Source: G963676655 sp963676655
GTDB taxonomy: Bacteria > Verrucomicrobiota > Lentisphaeria > Victivallales > Victivallaceae
Length of the DNA stretch: 64,000 nucleotides
Reading direction: 5' to 3'
NCBI GenBank assembly: GCA_963676655.2
Contig: CAXXKX010000004.1
Location: 682,001 to 746,000, forward strand
Shown: one piece after another, positions 44,166-52,731 of the stretch
How positions within the stretch are numbered: position 1 is the first letter of the stretch
Layout: every line of letters starts with the position of its first letter
Translations under genes and position numbers: made by a program
Notes under the pieces: generated by a model
Databases searched by the model: none
What the model saw: only the letters and a program-made list of their open reading frames with translations
Told to the model about the DNA's origin: nothing

Positions 44166-45311
44166 TTAACTCCTTTTATTTCTTAAAGTGGAATTACCGA
44201 TATGAAGTTGGCCGGAAAAAACGTTGTCCGGTTTAGGAGTATGCGGATAATTGGCCATAGCCTCAAGTGCGAGTTTTCCCATAATCTTGCCTATTTCCGA
44301 CGGCAGCGGTCCGAATGAAGTCAATTCCTTTTCATTCAAGCCGTAAGCCTGGTTGAGGCAGCCGACCCCGGTGATTCCGAGTTTGTCAGCTCCGCTTCTG
44401 CCTAATGCTTTGGCTGATTTCATTGCCGCCCAGGCTACACGGTCGAAACTGCAGATAACCGCGTCTATCTCCGGCCGCTCCTTGAGCCAGGGGGTGATCA
44501 TATCGGGCCATTCATCCGCTTCCCTTAAAATTGAATCACAGCTCAAAGGAGCCCGGATGTCCAGCTGGTCACCCGGTTTTGCTTCGATTCCGTATTTTTC
44601 CGCCGCACGGAGCATGCGGTAATGAGACAGCGTAAAGTATTCCCGGTCGCCCGTTTTTCCGGTAAGGCCGATGTAGCCGATGCGGCGGTAGCCTTGTTCC
44701 GCTAGATGTTTGACAATGCAGTCATACATCATATCTTCATTTTCACGGCAGATGCTGACCGGGCAGCCTTCGAGCGGGATAGTGCCGAAAATCGGCACAT
44801 TGTGTTTACGCAAAAAGCTTCTGACATCAGTCGGGAGGCTTGAATCCGGCCCCTGGGGAAAGATGACCCCGACCAGGCCGCGCCGGATATCGCTGTTGAT
44901 CAGTTTGAGCAGCAGATCCCCGCTCATGGTCGTGCTGCCGATGTTGACGGGGACGGCATGTTCCGCTGCTACTTCCATGATTCCCTGAACCCGCGAGAAA
45001 AATTCCGGCATCGGTACGCCACTGAAAACCACTAGAATTGAAGACCGCTCGAGCCGTTCCTGACGGATGTTTTCGATTGCTTTTTCACTGATAAAAGAAC
45101 CCACTTTCTGCTGACGCTTAATTATATGGTATTTATGCAGCTGCGCAAGCGTGTTTTTGGCGGTGCCCAGTTTGACTCCGCGTTGTTTGGCGAGTTCATT
45201 CGAGGTGCCCAGTAAATCTCCAGGACGGATTTCCCGGCGGCAGATTTCGTTGCAGATCACCTCAAAAAGATGCCAGTGTTCAGGTACGGTTTTCAAGCAT
45301 TCGCTGGTCAT
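44166..45311 (-). CDS. GntR/LacI-type chimeric transcriptional regulator
   Basis: The 381-residue protein has a GntR-like winged helix (TSNELAKQRGVKLGTAKNTLAQLHKYHII) and a LacI-type ligand domain (HLAEQGYRRIGYIGLTGK, DAVICSFDRVAWAAMKSA). It starts 1 bp after the pseudopilin stop, so a transcription factor and a pseudopilin are co-translated. It lies inside the operon it probably controls, giving autoregulation. Confidence 0.85.
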   Translation of the reverse strand: MTSECLKTVPEHWHLFEVICNEICRREIRPGDLLGTSNELAKQRGVKLGTAKNTLAQLHKYHIIKRQQKVGSFISEKAIENIRQERLERSSILVVFSGVPMPEFFSRVQGIMEVAAEHAVPVNIGSTTMSGDLLLKLINSDIRRGLVGVIFPQGPDSSLPTDVRSFLRKHNVPIFGTIPLEGCPVSICRENEDMMYDCIVKHLAEQGYRRIGYIGLTGKTGDREYFTLSHYRMLRAAEKYGIEAKPGDQLDIRAPLSCDSILREADEWPDMITPWLKERPEIDAVICSFDRVAWAAMKSAKALGRSGADKLGITGVGCLNQAYGLNEKELTSFGPLPSEIGKIMGKLALEAMANYPHTPKPDNVFSGQLHIGNSTLRNKRS

Positions 45312-45312
45312 A

Positions 45313-46044
45313 TTAGTTTTGCCTCCAGATGGCGCTCAATTGAGCATTGCTTTTTTGAATTAATTCATTTGGTGTGGTGGATTTTGCGTGTCCAGGCAGA
45401 TAAAGTACATTCACCCGGTCCTGATGTGCGGCATTAACATAATAGTTGCCGATCGGGTTCGTCACGGAAACACAGCAGATTTCATTATCTCCGTTGGAGT
45501 CATAAGAGTCCATCATTAACGCAAAGTCGGTATTTTTGACTTTGTCGAAGCCTGAATTGTACAAGTTGCCGGCATAGTAACTGCCTCTTCCGCGCGGCAG
45601 CAACCCCAGAGAATAATTTTCATAAGCGGGACTTGTCATATTACACCAGGTCATGCCGTAGGTGGTGGTCAAGCTGAAGTATTTAGACTTTCTTGTTGGA
45701 CAGTTGAATACCATTTTTTTATGTATGTTGATGGTTCCGTATTCATTACGCGGCACATGGATTATGCCGGAAGTGATCAGCGGCAGAATCCACGGGGTGC
45801 TTGTATAACCGTCGGTCGGGTTGTTGAGGACGGACGGGAGCTGGCCCCGGTAATTATCCGAATATACGTACAAAGAAGTATACAGTTGTTTCAAGTTGGC
45901 CAGGCAGGTAATGGATTTTGCCTTATCGCGGGCGTTATTGAGCGCCGGCAGCAGCATTGATGCTAAAATTGCGATGATCGCGATCACGACCAGGAGTTCG
46001 ATAAGGGTAAAAATTCCTTTTTTCTTTCTTATTTTGTCTAACAT
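45313..46044 (-). CDS. Pseudopilin (prepilin-type leader)
   Basis: The 243-residue protein begins MLDKIRKKKGIFTLIELLVV, then LPALNNARDKAKSITCLANLKQ. The residue before Phe is Ile, and Gly is one position further back. The C-terminal part has NAAHQDRVNVLYLPGHAKS, the counterpart of the H..N..LY.D.H motif in its paralogues. AAGGAT precedes the ATG. It sits between the SSF transporter (91 bp) and the GntR/LacI regulator (1 bp) at the head of the glycosidase genes. Confidence 0.85.
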   Translation of the reverse strand: MLDKIRKKKGIFTLIELLVVIAIIAILASMLLPALNNARDKAKSITCLANLKQLYTSLYVYSDNYRGQLPSVLNNPTDGYTSTPWILPLITSGIIHVPRNEYGTINIHKKMVFNCPTRKSKYFSLTTTYGMTWCNMTSPAYENYSLGLLPRGRGSYYAGNLYNSGFDKVKNTDFALMMDSYDSNGDNEICCVSVTNPIGNYYVNAAHQDRVNVLYLPGHAKSTTPNELIQKSNAQLSAIWRQN

Positions 46045-46135
46045 GGTTGATAATCCTTAATTACTATTTGTTATTTATGATCGAAATTCAACATGATTTT
46101 TGTATATTATTCTCCTTTTTGCTTATTTTATGATT

Positions 46136-47899
46136 TTATTGCTGTTCAAGCCTTGATGAGACCTCACGCCAGGACCACAAGGTGAGACATTCATGTTCCG
46201 GTTTGCTTTTGCGGCGAGCCAGGAAGAAGGCGACAATATAACCGCCTGCCAGGAAGAGTATCGGACCGGGAAATCCTACCCACATAAAACTCAAGGCCCC
46301 GCCGGTATCGCCCGGTGCAAAATACCGGCTGCATATACCCCAGCAGAATAAAGCGCAGACCGCGCCGCTGCAAAGTATCGCAAGCCAGTTGATAAATTGT
46401 TTGATGAATTTTCCGGTGAACTGTCCGGTCGTTTTGCCGGTAACCGCTAAAATAACCGCTATTCCCGCCGCGATAATAACCGGATTCCAGGGAAGAGGAG
46501 CGGCAAAGCCGCTCTTGGAGATTACGTACCAGGCGGCAAGCCCGAATGACAAACCGAAAGTCCAGGCCGCCAAACGCCATATCCATTCAGTTGTTATGTA
46601 TCGTGATGTTACTCCGAGTAAGAATACCGGATTCATTACGACTCCCAGAATTGTCCAGATGGTGAATGCCTCGATAACCGTTTCTTTCAAAGCGGTTGAC
46701 GCGATGCAGATGCCAAGCCCGCCGCCTGTGGCTATGATGCCGATCAGTACGGTTCCCCACTTCATCAAAGTTACCTGGCGGGCGTCATCAACTTCGTCTT
46801 TTTTGGCGCGTACATATATTTCCTTGACTATCAGGCCGGAAAGACTGTTAATGCCTGAATCAAGCGTGCTCATCGCCGCCGCCAGCATCGCGGCAAAGAA
46901 AATACCGGGCAGGGGAGTCGGCAGTTTTGTCGAGACAAACGCGAACAGCGCGACGTCGCCGCTGGTAACATTAGGATCAGGATGCTGGCCGTAATAACTG
47001 TAGATCATTAAGCCGATAACAACAAGTACCAATGAAAAAGGAATAAAAGTAAAAGAGTTGGTGAATATGGCTTTTTTCGCCTGCTGGTAAGAACTGGTGC
47101 TGAGCAGCCGCTGGACCGAAATCTGGTCGCCGGAGTTGTAAAAGATTGCCTGTGAGATCTGTGAATAAAGCAAAACCCAGAAGCTGAGCCGGACGAACGG
47201 GCTTAATTGGTAGAAAGAAGCTTCCGCGAATTTTTCCGGCCCGCGGCCGTGATCCATCGCGTAGTTCCAGGCGCCGATGAGTCCGCCGGTGTTTTCCTGT
47301 GAGCAAATTATGAAAACCAGGCCCACGCCGACAAGCAGTACCGCAAACTGAACCACATCGGTCCATACTACGGCCCGCATGCCGCCCATAACCGTATAAA
47401 ATGTGCCAATCGCTCCAATCACGATGATGGTTATTTTGGGGTCCCAGCCTGCGCCGCCGAAAAAGACCATGCTGGTGGCAAAAAGAACCATGGCCAGATA
47501 AAAAATCCGGGTAAATATATAAATGTTGCCGACCATGGTGCGAATATTGCCGCTGAATCTTTTTTCCAGATATTCAAACGGGGTAAAGACATTTGCCGCA
47601 AATAGAAAGCGCATGAACACAAAGAAGAAAAGGATCGACAGTACCGGATAGAGAAATCCGAACATGGACATCGTCATGCCGTAATTGTAAATTTCTCCCG
47701 GAGTGGCGACCAATGACAAGGTGCTGAATAGACTCATCATATAACTGATGCCGATTGCCCACCACGGAATCGACCTGCCGCCAAGTAAGTAGCCTTCAGT
47801 GGTCTTGGTTCCGCGAGTGAAAAATACTCCTATGCCAACAATTATCAAAAGATAAATGACAATTGAAATTATATCCCACCACTGCAGAGTAACGTTCAT
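46136..47899 (-). CDS. Sodium:solute symporter (SSF family)
   Basis: The 587-residue integral membrane protein has 13-14 hydrophobic segments. SSF features include the first helix (IISIVIYLLIIVGIGVFF), GGRSIPWWAIGISYMMSLFS, VMGGMRAVVWTDVVQF and AAAMSTLDSGINSLSGLIV. It would import a sugar, sugar acid or other small solute with Na+. It is the first gene of the minus-strand run to 36090, so it is the likely uptake system for the products of that locus. No ABC or PTS uptake genes are seen in the window. Confidence 0.9.
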   Translation of the reverse strand: MNVTLQWWDIISIVIYLLIIVGIGVFFTRGTKTTEGYLLGGRSIPWWAIGISYMMSLFSTLSLVATPGEIYNYGMTMSMFGFLYPVLSILFFFVFMRFLFAANVFTPFEYLEKRFSGNIRTMVGNIYIFTRIFYLAMVLFATSMVFFGGAGWDPKITIIVIGAIGTFYTVMGGMRAVVWTDVVQFAVLLVGVGLVFIICSQENTGGLIGAWNYAMDHGRGPEKFAEASFYQLSPFVRLSFWVLLYSQISQAIFYNSGDQISVQRLLSTSSYQQAKKAIFTNSFTFIPFSLVLVVIGLMIYSYYGQHPDPNVTSGDVALFAFVSTKLPTPLPGIFFAAMLAAAMSTLDSGINSLSGLIVKEIYVRAKKDEVDDARQVTLMKWGTVLIGIIATGGGLGICIASTALKETVIEAFTIWTILGVVMNPVFLLGVTSRYITTEWIWRLAAWTFGLSFGLAAWYVISKSGFAAPLPWNPVIIAAGIAVILAVTGKTTGQFTGKFIKQFINWLAILCSGAVCALFCWGICSRYFAPGDTGGALSFMWVGFPGPILFLAGGYIVAFFLARRKSKPEHECLTLWSWREVSSRLEQQ

Positions 47900-47981
47900 A
47901 ACTAACCTTCTTTAAGCTTGATTGTTTTCTTTATACAATATAAAAGATATTTATTTCTTTGTTGTCTCGAATATAAATGTT

Positions 47982-48008
47982 AAAAAGTCATTTTGCAAAT
48001 GACTTTTT
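47982..48008. promoter_or_regulatory. Hairpin upstream of the SSF gene
   Basis: AAAAAGTCATTT and AAATGACTTTTT pair perfectly around TGC. With T-runs on both strands it could be a bidirectional terminator or a leader structure for the SSF transcript. Nothing else is seen in 47900-48194. Confidence 0.5.
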
Positions 48009-48194
48009 ATTTTTTATTTATTTTTTATGCTTTTAATTTAACTTGAGGTTGGGTTGATAAGGCTTTTTTTGAGGCGGGAAGTATGGGGATTGTTTTTTGA
48101 ATATATTTTCACTTTTAATCTGCTTTTATAAATAGTTAAACGCTCCGCCAAAAGTTGCGTCGCGTCTTTTGTGTCCTGACGGCAGTCTTGAAGT

Positions 48195-48225
48195 ATCCGT
48201 CAGGTTGAATTGGAGCCTGACGGAT
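48195..48225 (-). terminator. Hairpin at the end of the dehydrogenase-to-radical-SAM operon
   Basis: ATCCGTCAGG and CCTGACGGAT form a 10-bp perfect stem around an 11-base loop, 14 bp after the radical SAM stop. No clear T-run follows on the minus strand, so it may be a processed 3' end. A third CCTGACGG lies at 48174-48181. Confidence 0.5.
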
Positions 48226-48239
48226 TCTATGGAAGCTAA

Positions 48240-49247
48240 TTACAAGTAAAATGAGGTACTGTTGATCCAGGAGCAGTGTTTGCAGCACGGGTTGTGCTGT
48301 CGCAATATTTCCCTGCGGTATTTTTCCGCGAGTATGTTGTTGAAGATATCAATCAGATTCTCCTGCCGAACATTTCCGGCGGAGAAATCATAGAAGTCGG
48401 TGCAGAAATTTACCTCCCCGGTACTGGTAACATGCAGATGCCTGAATGCGGCCAGGCAATATTGTCCGGTTGAGCAGAAGCCATGCGGCAGATACTCAAC
48501 CGGAGTTTTGTAAAGACCGGATTCGACGTTATGATTGAATATTTTGAGCTGCTTGTCTAATTCAGCTAAATATGTTTCGACTGTTTCATTGGCCCAGGTA
48601 TGGATCTTCGGAGCGGCCTGATTAAATTTTTCTTTCAGCCACGCTTCGTATTCCAGGCATTCCTGCCTGGTCAGATAAATCAATTTTTGCAGCAGGATTT
48701 GATCCGGCTGCAGCGGTTCCAGCATTAACGGAAGCTCCGGCAGTCTGTGAACATTGACCGGGGAAATGACCGTTATAAATCTGACTTGCGTCGGATAGTC
48801 CCGCAGTTCAGCGAGATTGGTCGCGACTTTGTCGAATACCCCGGCGCCGCGAACCTTGTCGTGCATTTCACGATCACCGTCCACTGAGACATAGATTACT
48901 TTGAACTGGTCGCCGATGAGTTCCCGGTACCGGTTGAGTAGGACGCCGTTGGTTACCATGCCAAGCTCAAAGCCGTATTGCTTCAAGCACTTGACGATAT
49001 GCTCAAAATCAGGATACATCAACGGTTCGCCACCCCAAAGCATGATATCCGGAGATATGCCGCTTTCTTGACGGTATGCGACCAGGGAGTCAATTACCTT
49101 GAACCATTCATCGAGCGTCAGTTCAGGAGTATGATCGCCGGAGAAAAAACCGTTTTCGCCCCATTGTCCACAAAAATAGCAGCGCAGATTGCAGTTCCGT
49201 GTAAGTTGAAAATGGACCAGTTCAAGTCTTTTTTCCGGCGTATCCAC
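48240..49247 (-). CDS. Radical SAM protein with SPASM-like C-terminus
   Basis: The 335-residue protein has the CxxxCxxC cluster as CNLRCYFC (C19/C23/C26), followed by GGEPL, the SAM-binding motif. The C-terminal region has CLAAFRHLHVTSTGEVNFC and CCKHC, spaced like a SPASM or twitch auxiliary cluster. It starts 3 bp after the GH57-like gene and closes a four-gene sugar operon, so a carbohydrate or a small carbohydrate-linked peptide is a possible substrate. Maturation of the nearby Cys-type sulfatase is an alternative, although overall layout is unlike the sulfatase-maturing enzymes I recall. Confidence 0.8.
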   Translation of the reverse strand: MDTPEKRLELVHFQLTRNCNLRCYFCGQWGENGFFSGDHTPELTLDEWFKVIDSLVAYRQESGISPDIMLWGGEPLMYPDFEHIVKCLKQYGFELGMVTNGVLLNRYRELIGDQFKVIYVSVDGDREMHDKVRGAGVFDKVATNLAELRDYPTQVRFITVISPVNVHRLPELPLMLEPLQPDQILLQKLIYLTRQECLEYEAWLKEKFNQAAPKIHTWANETVETYLAELDKQLKIFNHNVESGLYKTPVEYLPHGFCSTGQYCLAAFRHLHVTSTGEVNFCTDFYDFSAGNVRQENLIDIFNNILAEKYRREILRQHNPCCKHCSWINSTSFYL

Positions 49248-49250
49248 CGC

Positions 49251-50639
49251 TTATTCTCCAAAATAATCGATTGCCATCAATTTATCCTCAATCGCCTTGA
49301 TCTGGGTTGCCATCAGATCAGGAGAGTAGAGGGCACGGAGTTCGGATATCCCATTGTTCTCCATGGCTTTGCCGATGGCGGCATTAGCCGCGTACATGTC
49401 CCGGATTGACTCTTTGACGTTGAACCGGCCCGGCGAGGTCGGGGCAGGGGGCCAGCGGGAATCTGAAACGTAGGCGCTGGCAACCGCCTTCATTGCGGCA
49501 TCAAGATCCGCGTCGAGCGAGTTCAGGTCCCGGCCAAGTCTGGCGGCAACCGCTTTGATTCCGGTAAAGATGGACAGACAGACCGGATCCATGATCCGGC
49601 TGTAATCGGTATTGGCCCAGGCCTTGGCAGTACCGCCGTGCCAGGCGACGCCGTTTTCAATGCAATCGATTTTTTCGTTCAGGAAAACATTGTCGGAAGC
49701 AGCGATAACTTCAGAAGGCGTGGCAAACTCATATCCGGCCTCTTTAGCCATGTCAAGAATCTGTTTGAAACGCGGAACGCTGTCCGGTTCAGGCTCGAAG
49801 AACCGGGCCTGATTGAACTGCTTGACGTAAAAATAGGCGGAAGTGCCGATATATTCGGCGTCTTCGGCATACGGCATGATGAACGAACCGCTGGCGGCAA
49901 TGCGTTCTTTCCAGTTAGCCAGCATGTTTTTAATCTCTCCGGCGTTGATCGGTTCGGCCCGCATGCCCTCGGTGGCTCCCATCAGGTACCACAACAGCAG
50001 ATTCGCCATGCAGTCTGAACGGAAGATCATTTTCAGACCATTGGGCGCGACAGACGGATTGGTGATGTATTTCAGGAATTCCGGTTTGTCCTTGATATAT
50101 TCTTCGATCTTGAACAGATGATTCTTATTGCTGTGTCCCTGAACGTCATAACTCAACCCGGTCGCTTTGCGAATCTCATCGAACGAAAGCAGCAGCGAGT
50201 CGGCGTCCATGACCAATGACTCAAAACCGGCTTCCTTATACACTTCCGGAATATATGAGGCCCAGCCGCATTCCGGGTTCCAACCCACCGTCGGGCGTTT
50301 GCCGACATATTTTTCCCAGACGTCGAGACCGTATTTCAGGGAGTTAACGCAGATTTCCGGCAAAATATTGCTCAGCATGAAATGAATATAGGGCGACGAC
50401 ACCGGCTCGACTTTGCCTTCTTTGACCAGTGTTTTCAACTTTTCCAGGACTTCCGGGGCCTGGATCGCGGTTTCCTCAATCGTATTGCCGGAGGCCTCGA
50501 ACGCGATCTTGTAATCACCGTCCAGAATCAGGTCGAACAACTTCTCGTAGGAATTCTTCATCACCCATTGGCGTTTTTCCGGTGCGAGCTGCGAATACTG
50601 GATATTCGCGTGCGGCATAAAAATTATTTTCTGTCCCAT
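49251..50639 (-). CDS. GH57-like glycosidase
   Basis: The 462-residue protein recalls GH57: an N-terminal histidine motif (FMPHANIQYSQ), the strand WNPECGWASYIPE with a Glu in the nucleophile position, and MPYAEDAEYIG with the Asp of the acid motif. It has no signal peptide and is probably intracellular. It is shorter than amylolytic GH57 enzymes, which run near 600. Its operon partners are a dehydrogenase, a sugar isomerase and a radical SAM protein, so it probably opens a disaccharide or glycoside for them. Confidence 0.72.
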   Translation of the reverse strand: MGQKIIFMPHANIQYSQLAPEKRQWVMKNSYEKLFDLILDGDYKIAFEASGNTIEETAIQAPEVLEKLKTLVKEGKVEPVSSPYIHFMLSNILPEICVNSLKYGLDVWEKYVGKRPTVGWNPECGWASYIPEVYKEAGFESLVMDADSLLLSFDEIRKATGLSYDVQGHSNKNHLFKIEEYIKDKPEFLKYITNPSVAPNGLKMIFRSDCMANLLLWYLMGATEGMRAEPINAGEIKNMLANWKERIAASGSFIMPYAEDAEYIGTSAYFYVKQFNQARFFEPEPDSVPRFKQILDMAKEAGYEFATPSEVIAASDNVFLNEKIDCIENGVAWHGGTAKAWANTDYSRIMDPVCLSIFTGIKAVAARLGRDLNSLDADLDAAMKAVASAYVSDSRWPPAPTSPGRFNVKESIRDMYAANAAIGKAMENNGISELRALYSPDLMATQIKAIEDKLMAIDYFGE

Positions 50640-50660
50640 CTGCTATACTCCTTTTTAAGC

Positions 50661-51497
50661 TTATTTGTTTATGTATTTTTGCAGAAAATCAACACTTCGG
50701 CGACAACCGGCTTCCACGTCTTCGACATTTTCATATTCGATCAATGCCGGCCCGTTATAATCCGCCATCGCCGCCATCAGATGATCCCAGTCCATGTCGC
50801 TTTCACCACAGGCGGCGGGCAGAAAATGACCGCTTGGCTGCCTGACAAAATCTTTCAAATGGACATAAGCCACCCGATCCCTGATTTGTTTGTAAACATC
50901 TCCGGGATATTCGATCCCAACCGCGTACAGATTTGCCGGGTCAAAATTTATCTTAAGAGTTTCCGGCAGTTCATCCAGCATCTTTTTCAGAACGGATGGT
51001 TCGGACGATGTACTGTAGAAATGTTCGACCCCGTCGTCATAGCCATTGACGCCGCCATGAGTCTCGATGACCGGGACAATATTGGCCGCCGCGGCGTAAT
51101 CACCGACTTTTTTCAGGCAATCGATCATCGTATCCCAGCGTTCTCCGGTGATCTCGGTAACCGGCGAAAATCCGGCAAATATCCTGAGCCAGGTAGCGTT
51201 TAATCCGGCGCAAATGTCGATTACTTTGAAGACGTTTTGCATTGAGGCAATATTATCTTCTTTGCTGGGCTGAGTAAAATCGCTGCCGGTGGATGTACAG
51301 CTCAATTCGATATTATATTGGGCAAACAGCTCTTTTACCTTTGCAATCTGTTCTGGAGTCGCGTCAAGCTGAAGAAAGTCGTTCGGGTGACCGGCAATAC
51401 TCAGTTCAAGCAAATCCAGGTCCATTGCACTGGTGATTCGTAACTGTTCTTCCAGCGAGGTTTCACGATAACCCCATGCGGCATTTCCCAATCGCAT
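50661..51497 (-). CDS. Sugar phosphate isomerase/epimerase-type TIM barrel
   Basis: The 278-residue protein belongs to the xylose-isomerase-like/AP-endonuclease-2 barrel group: LEQLRITSAMDLDLLELSI near the start, VPVIETHGGVNGYDDG, KINFDPANLYAVG, VAYVHLKDF and PALIEYENVED supply the expected metal-binding Glu, Asp and His. Its start overlaps the dehydrogenase stop by one base (TAATG). It would isomerise or epimerise a keto-sugar or act in inositol-like catabolism. Confidence 0.8.
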   Translation of the reverse strand: MRLGNAAWGYRETSLEEQLRITSAMDLDLLELSIAGHPNDFLQLDATPEQIAKVKELFAQYNIELSCTSTGSDFTQPSKEDNIASMQNVFKVIDICAGLNATWLRIFAGFSPVTEITGERWDTMIDCLKKVGDYAAAANIVPVIETHGGVNGYDDGVEHFYSTSSEPSVLKKMLDELPETLKINFDPANLYAVGIEYPGDVYKQIRDRVAYVHLKDFVRQPSGHFLPAACGESDMDWDHLMAAMADYNGPALIEYENVEDVEAGCRRSVDFLQKYINK

Positions 51498-52537
51498 TAT
51501 TCAGCCCTCCAGTCAAACAATACTTTGAAAACATCTTCGCCCTTGGCCTGTTTATACTGATATGCCTCGTGACATTTCGCGGCGGGCCAGGTTTCCACTG
51601 GCAGGTGCGACGTATCAAATTTGCCTTCGCTCATCCAGTCAAGGATTTGTTCCTTGCATCCGGGAGCCAAAGCGCAACTCATGGTGATCTGGCAGTTTTT
51701 GACGAACCAGCGGTGCCATGAATCCAATACGATCGTTTCCGGATAATCCCCCTGCAAATGAATGTGCGCGACCGGTTCTTCGATATCCCAGCCGCCGTCT
51801 TTAATGTATTTGTGCAAGGTGCCGACGATGTCGGAATTCCCGGTACATTCCATCAGTTTATCAACCTTCTTACCATTGGTTACTTCGATGATTTTGGCTA
51901 CTTCACTGCCATCGGTCAGGAATACATGGTCCGCGTAATGTTTGGCGATGTCGCAGCGATATTGCGAACGGTCGGTACAAATGATTGTAGCCGAAGGATT
52001 GAGAATCTTGAGAATCTGGATCGCGCTGATTCCGATCATTCCGGCTCCCGTTACCAGGATCGTTTCATTTTCGACAAAATTAAAGCGCTTGGCTCCTTTA
52101 AGCGGGACACAGGCCAAATAAGCCAAAACCGCATCGGCATCGGATACGTTATTGGGAATTTTTACAATATAATCAAAACAGCTTGGCGCGGTTTCCTTGT
52201 TCTTGATAACGAGTCCGCTGTTTCCGCCCCAGGCGGCGCAAACGTCTCCGAACTGCCGGCATTCGTTGATCATTACCCGGTCGCCGACTTTTAGATCTGT
52301 TTTCGCGTCCGGCCCGATTTCTTCGATGATCCCGACGTTTTCGTATCCCGGCACCAGCGGGTACCAGCATTGTTCCGGATGCTGTTGGCCCCGCCAGGTT
52401 TTCATGTCGGTTCCGCTGCTGATCGAGCTCATTGTGGTCCGGCAGACGATGCTGTCCGGTGTCAGTTCAGTTAATTCGATATCCCGGTACGCCGCCTGGT
52501 ACGGCCGTTCCATGACAATTGCTTTTGACTTTTTCAT
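51497..52537 (-). CDS. Zinc-type medium-chain dehydrogenase
   Basis: The protein, 346 residues from the ATG at 52537, is an MDR alcohol/polyol dehydrogenase homologue: VPGYENVGIIEEIG, KVGDRVMI, and the NAD site ILVTGAGMIGISAIQILK. The structural zinc cysteines of many family members are not evident. GGTGG lies 8 bases before the chosen ATG; ATG at 52543 and GTG at 52549 are in frame. It is the first gene of the four-gene operon and probably oxidises a sugar to a keto-sugar for the next enzyme. Confidence 0.8.
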   Translation of the reverse strand: MKKSKAIVMERPYQAAYRDIELTELTPDSIVCRTTMSSISSGTDMKTWRGQQHPEQCWYPLVPGYENVGIIEEIGPDAKTDLKVGDRVMINECRQFGDVCAAWGGNSGLVIKNKETAPSCFDYIVKIPNNVSDADAVLAYLACVPLKGAKRFNFVENETILVTGAGMIGISAIQILKILNPSATIICTDRSQYRCDIAKHYADHVFLTDGSEVAKIIEVTNGKKVDKLMECTGNSDIVGTLHKYIKDGGWDIEEPVAHIHLQGDYPETIVLDSWHRWFVKNCQITMSCALAPGCKEQILDWMSEGKFDTSHLPVETWPAAKCHEAYQYKQAKGEDVFKVLFDWRAE

Positions 52538-52731
52538 AACCATTTCCACCCATTATTTAGATTGTCTATATGGTATTATATATGGTTTTAGCGAAAAATC
52601 AATAAGTGTAAAATGAAAATATCTTATTTTTTCCGGTTATGAAAAAGGTAGATTGGAGCCGGATGTTTATTCTCTGTAAATGCGGTTAATCTTCTTACTT
52701 CAGGATTAGACCGCAGGCCTTAAGATCAACT

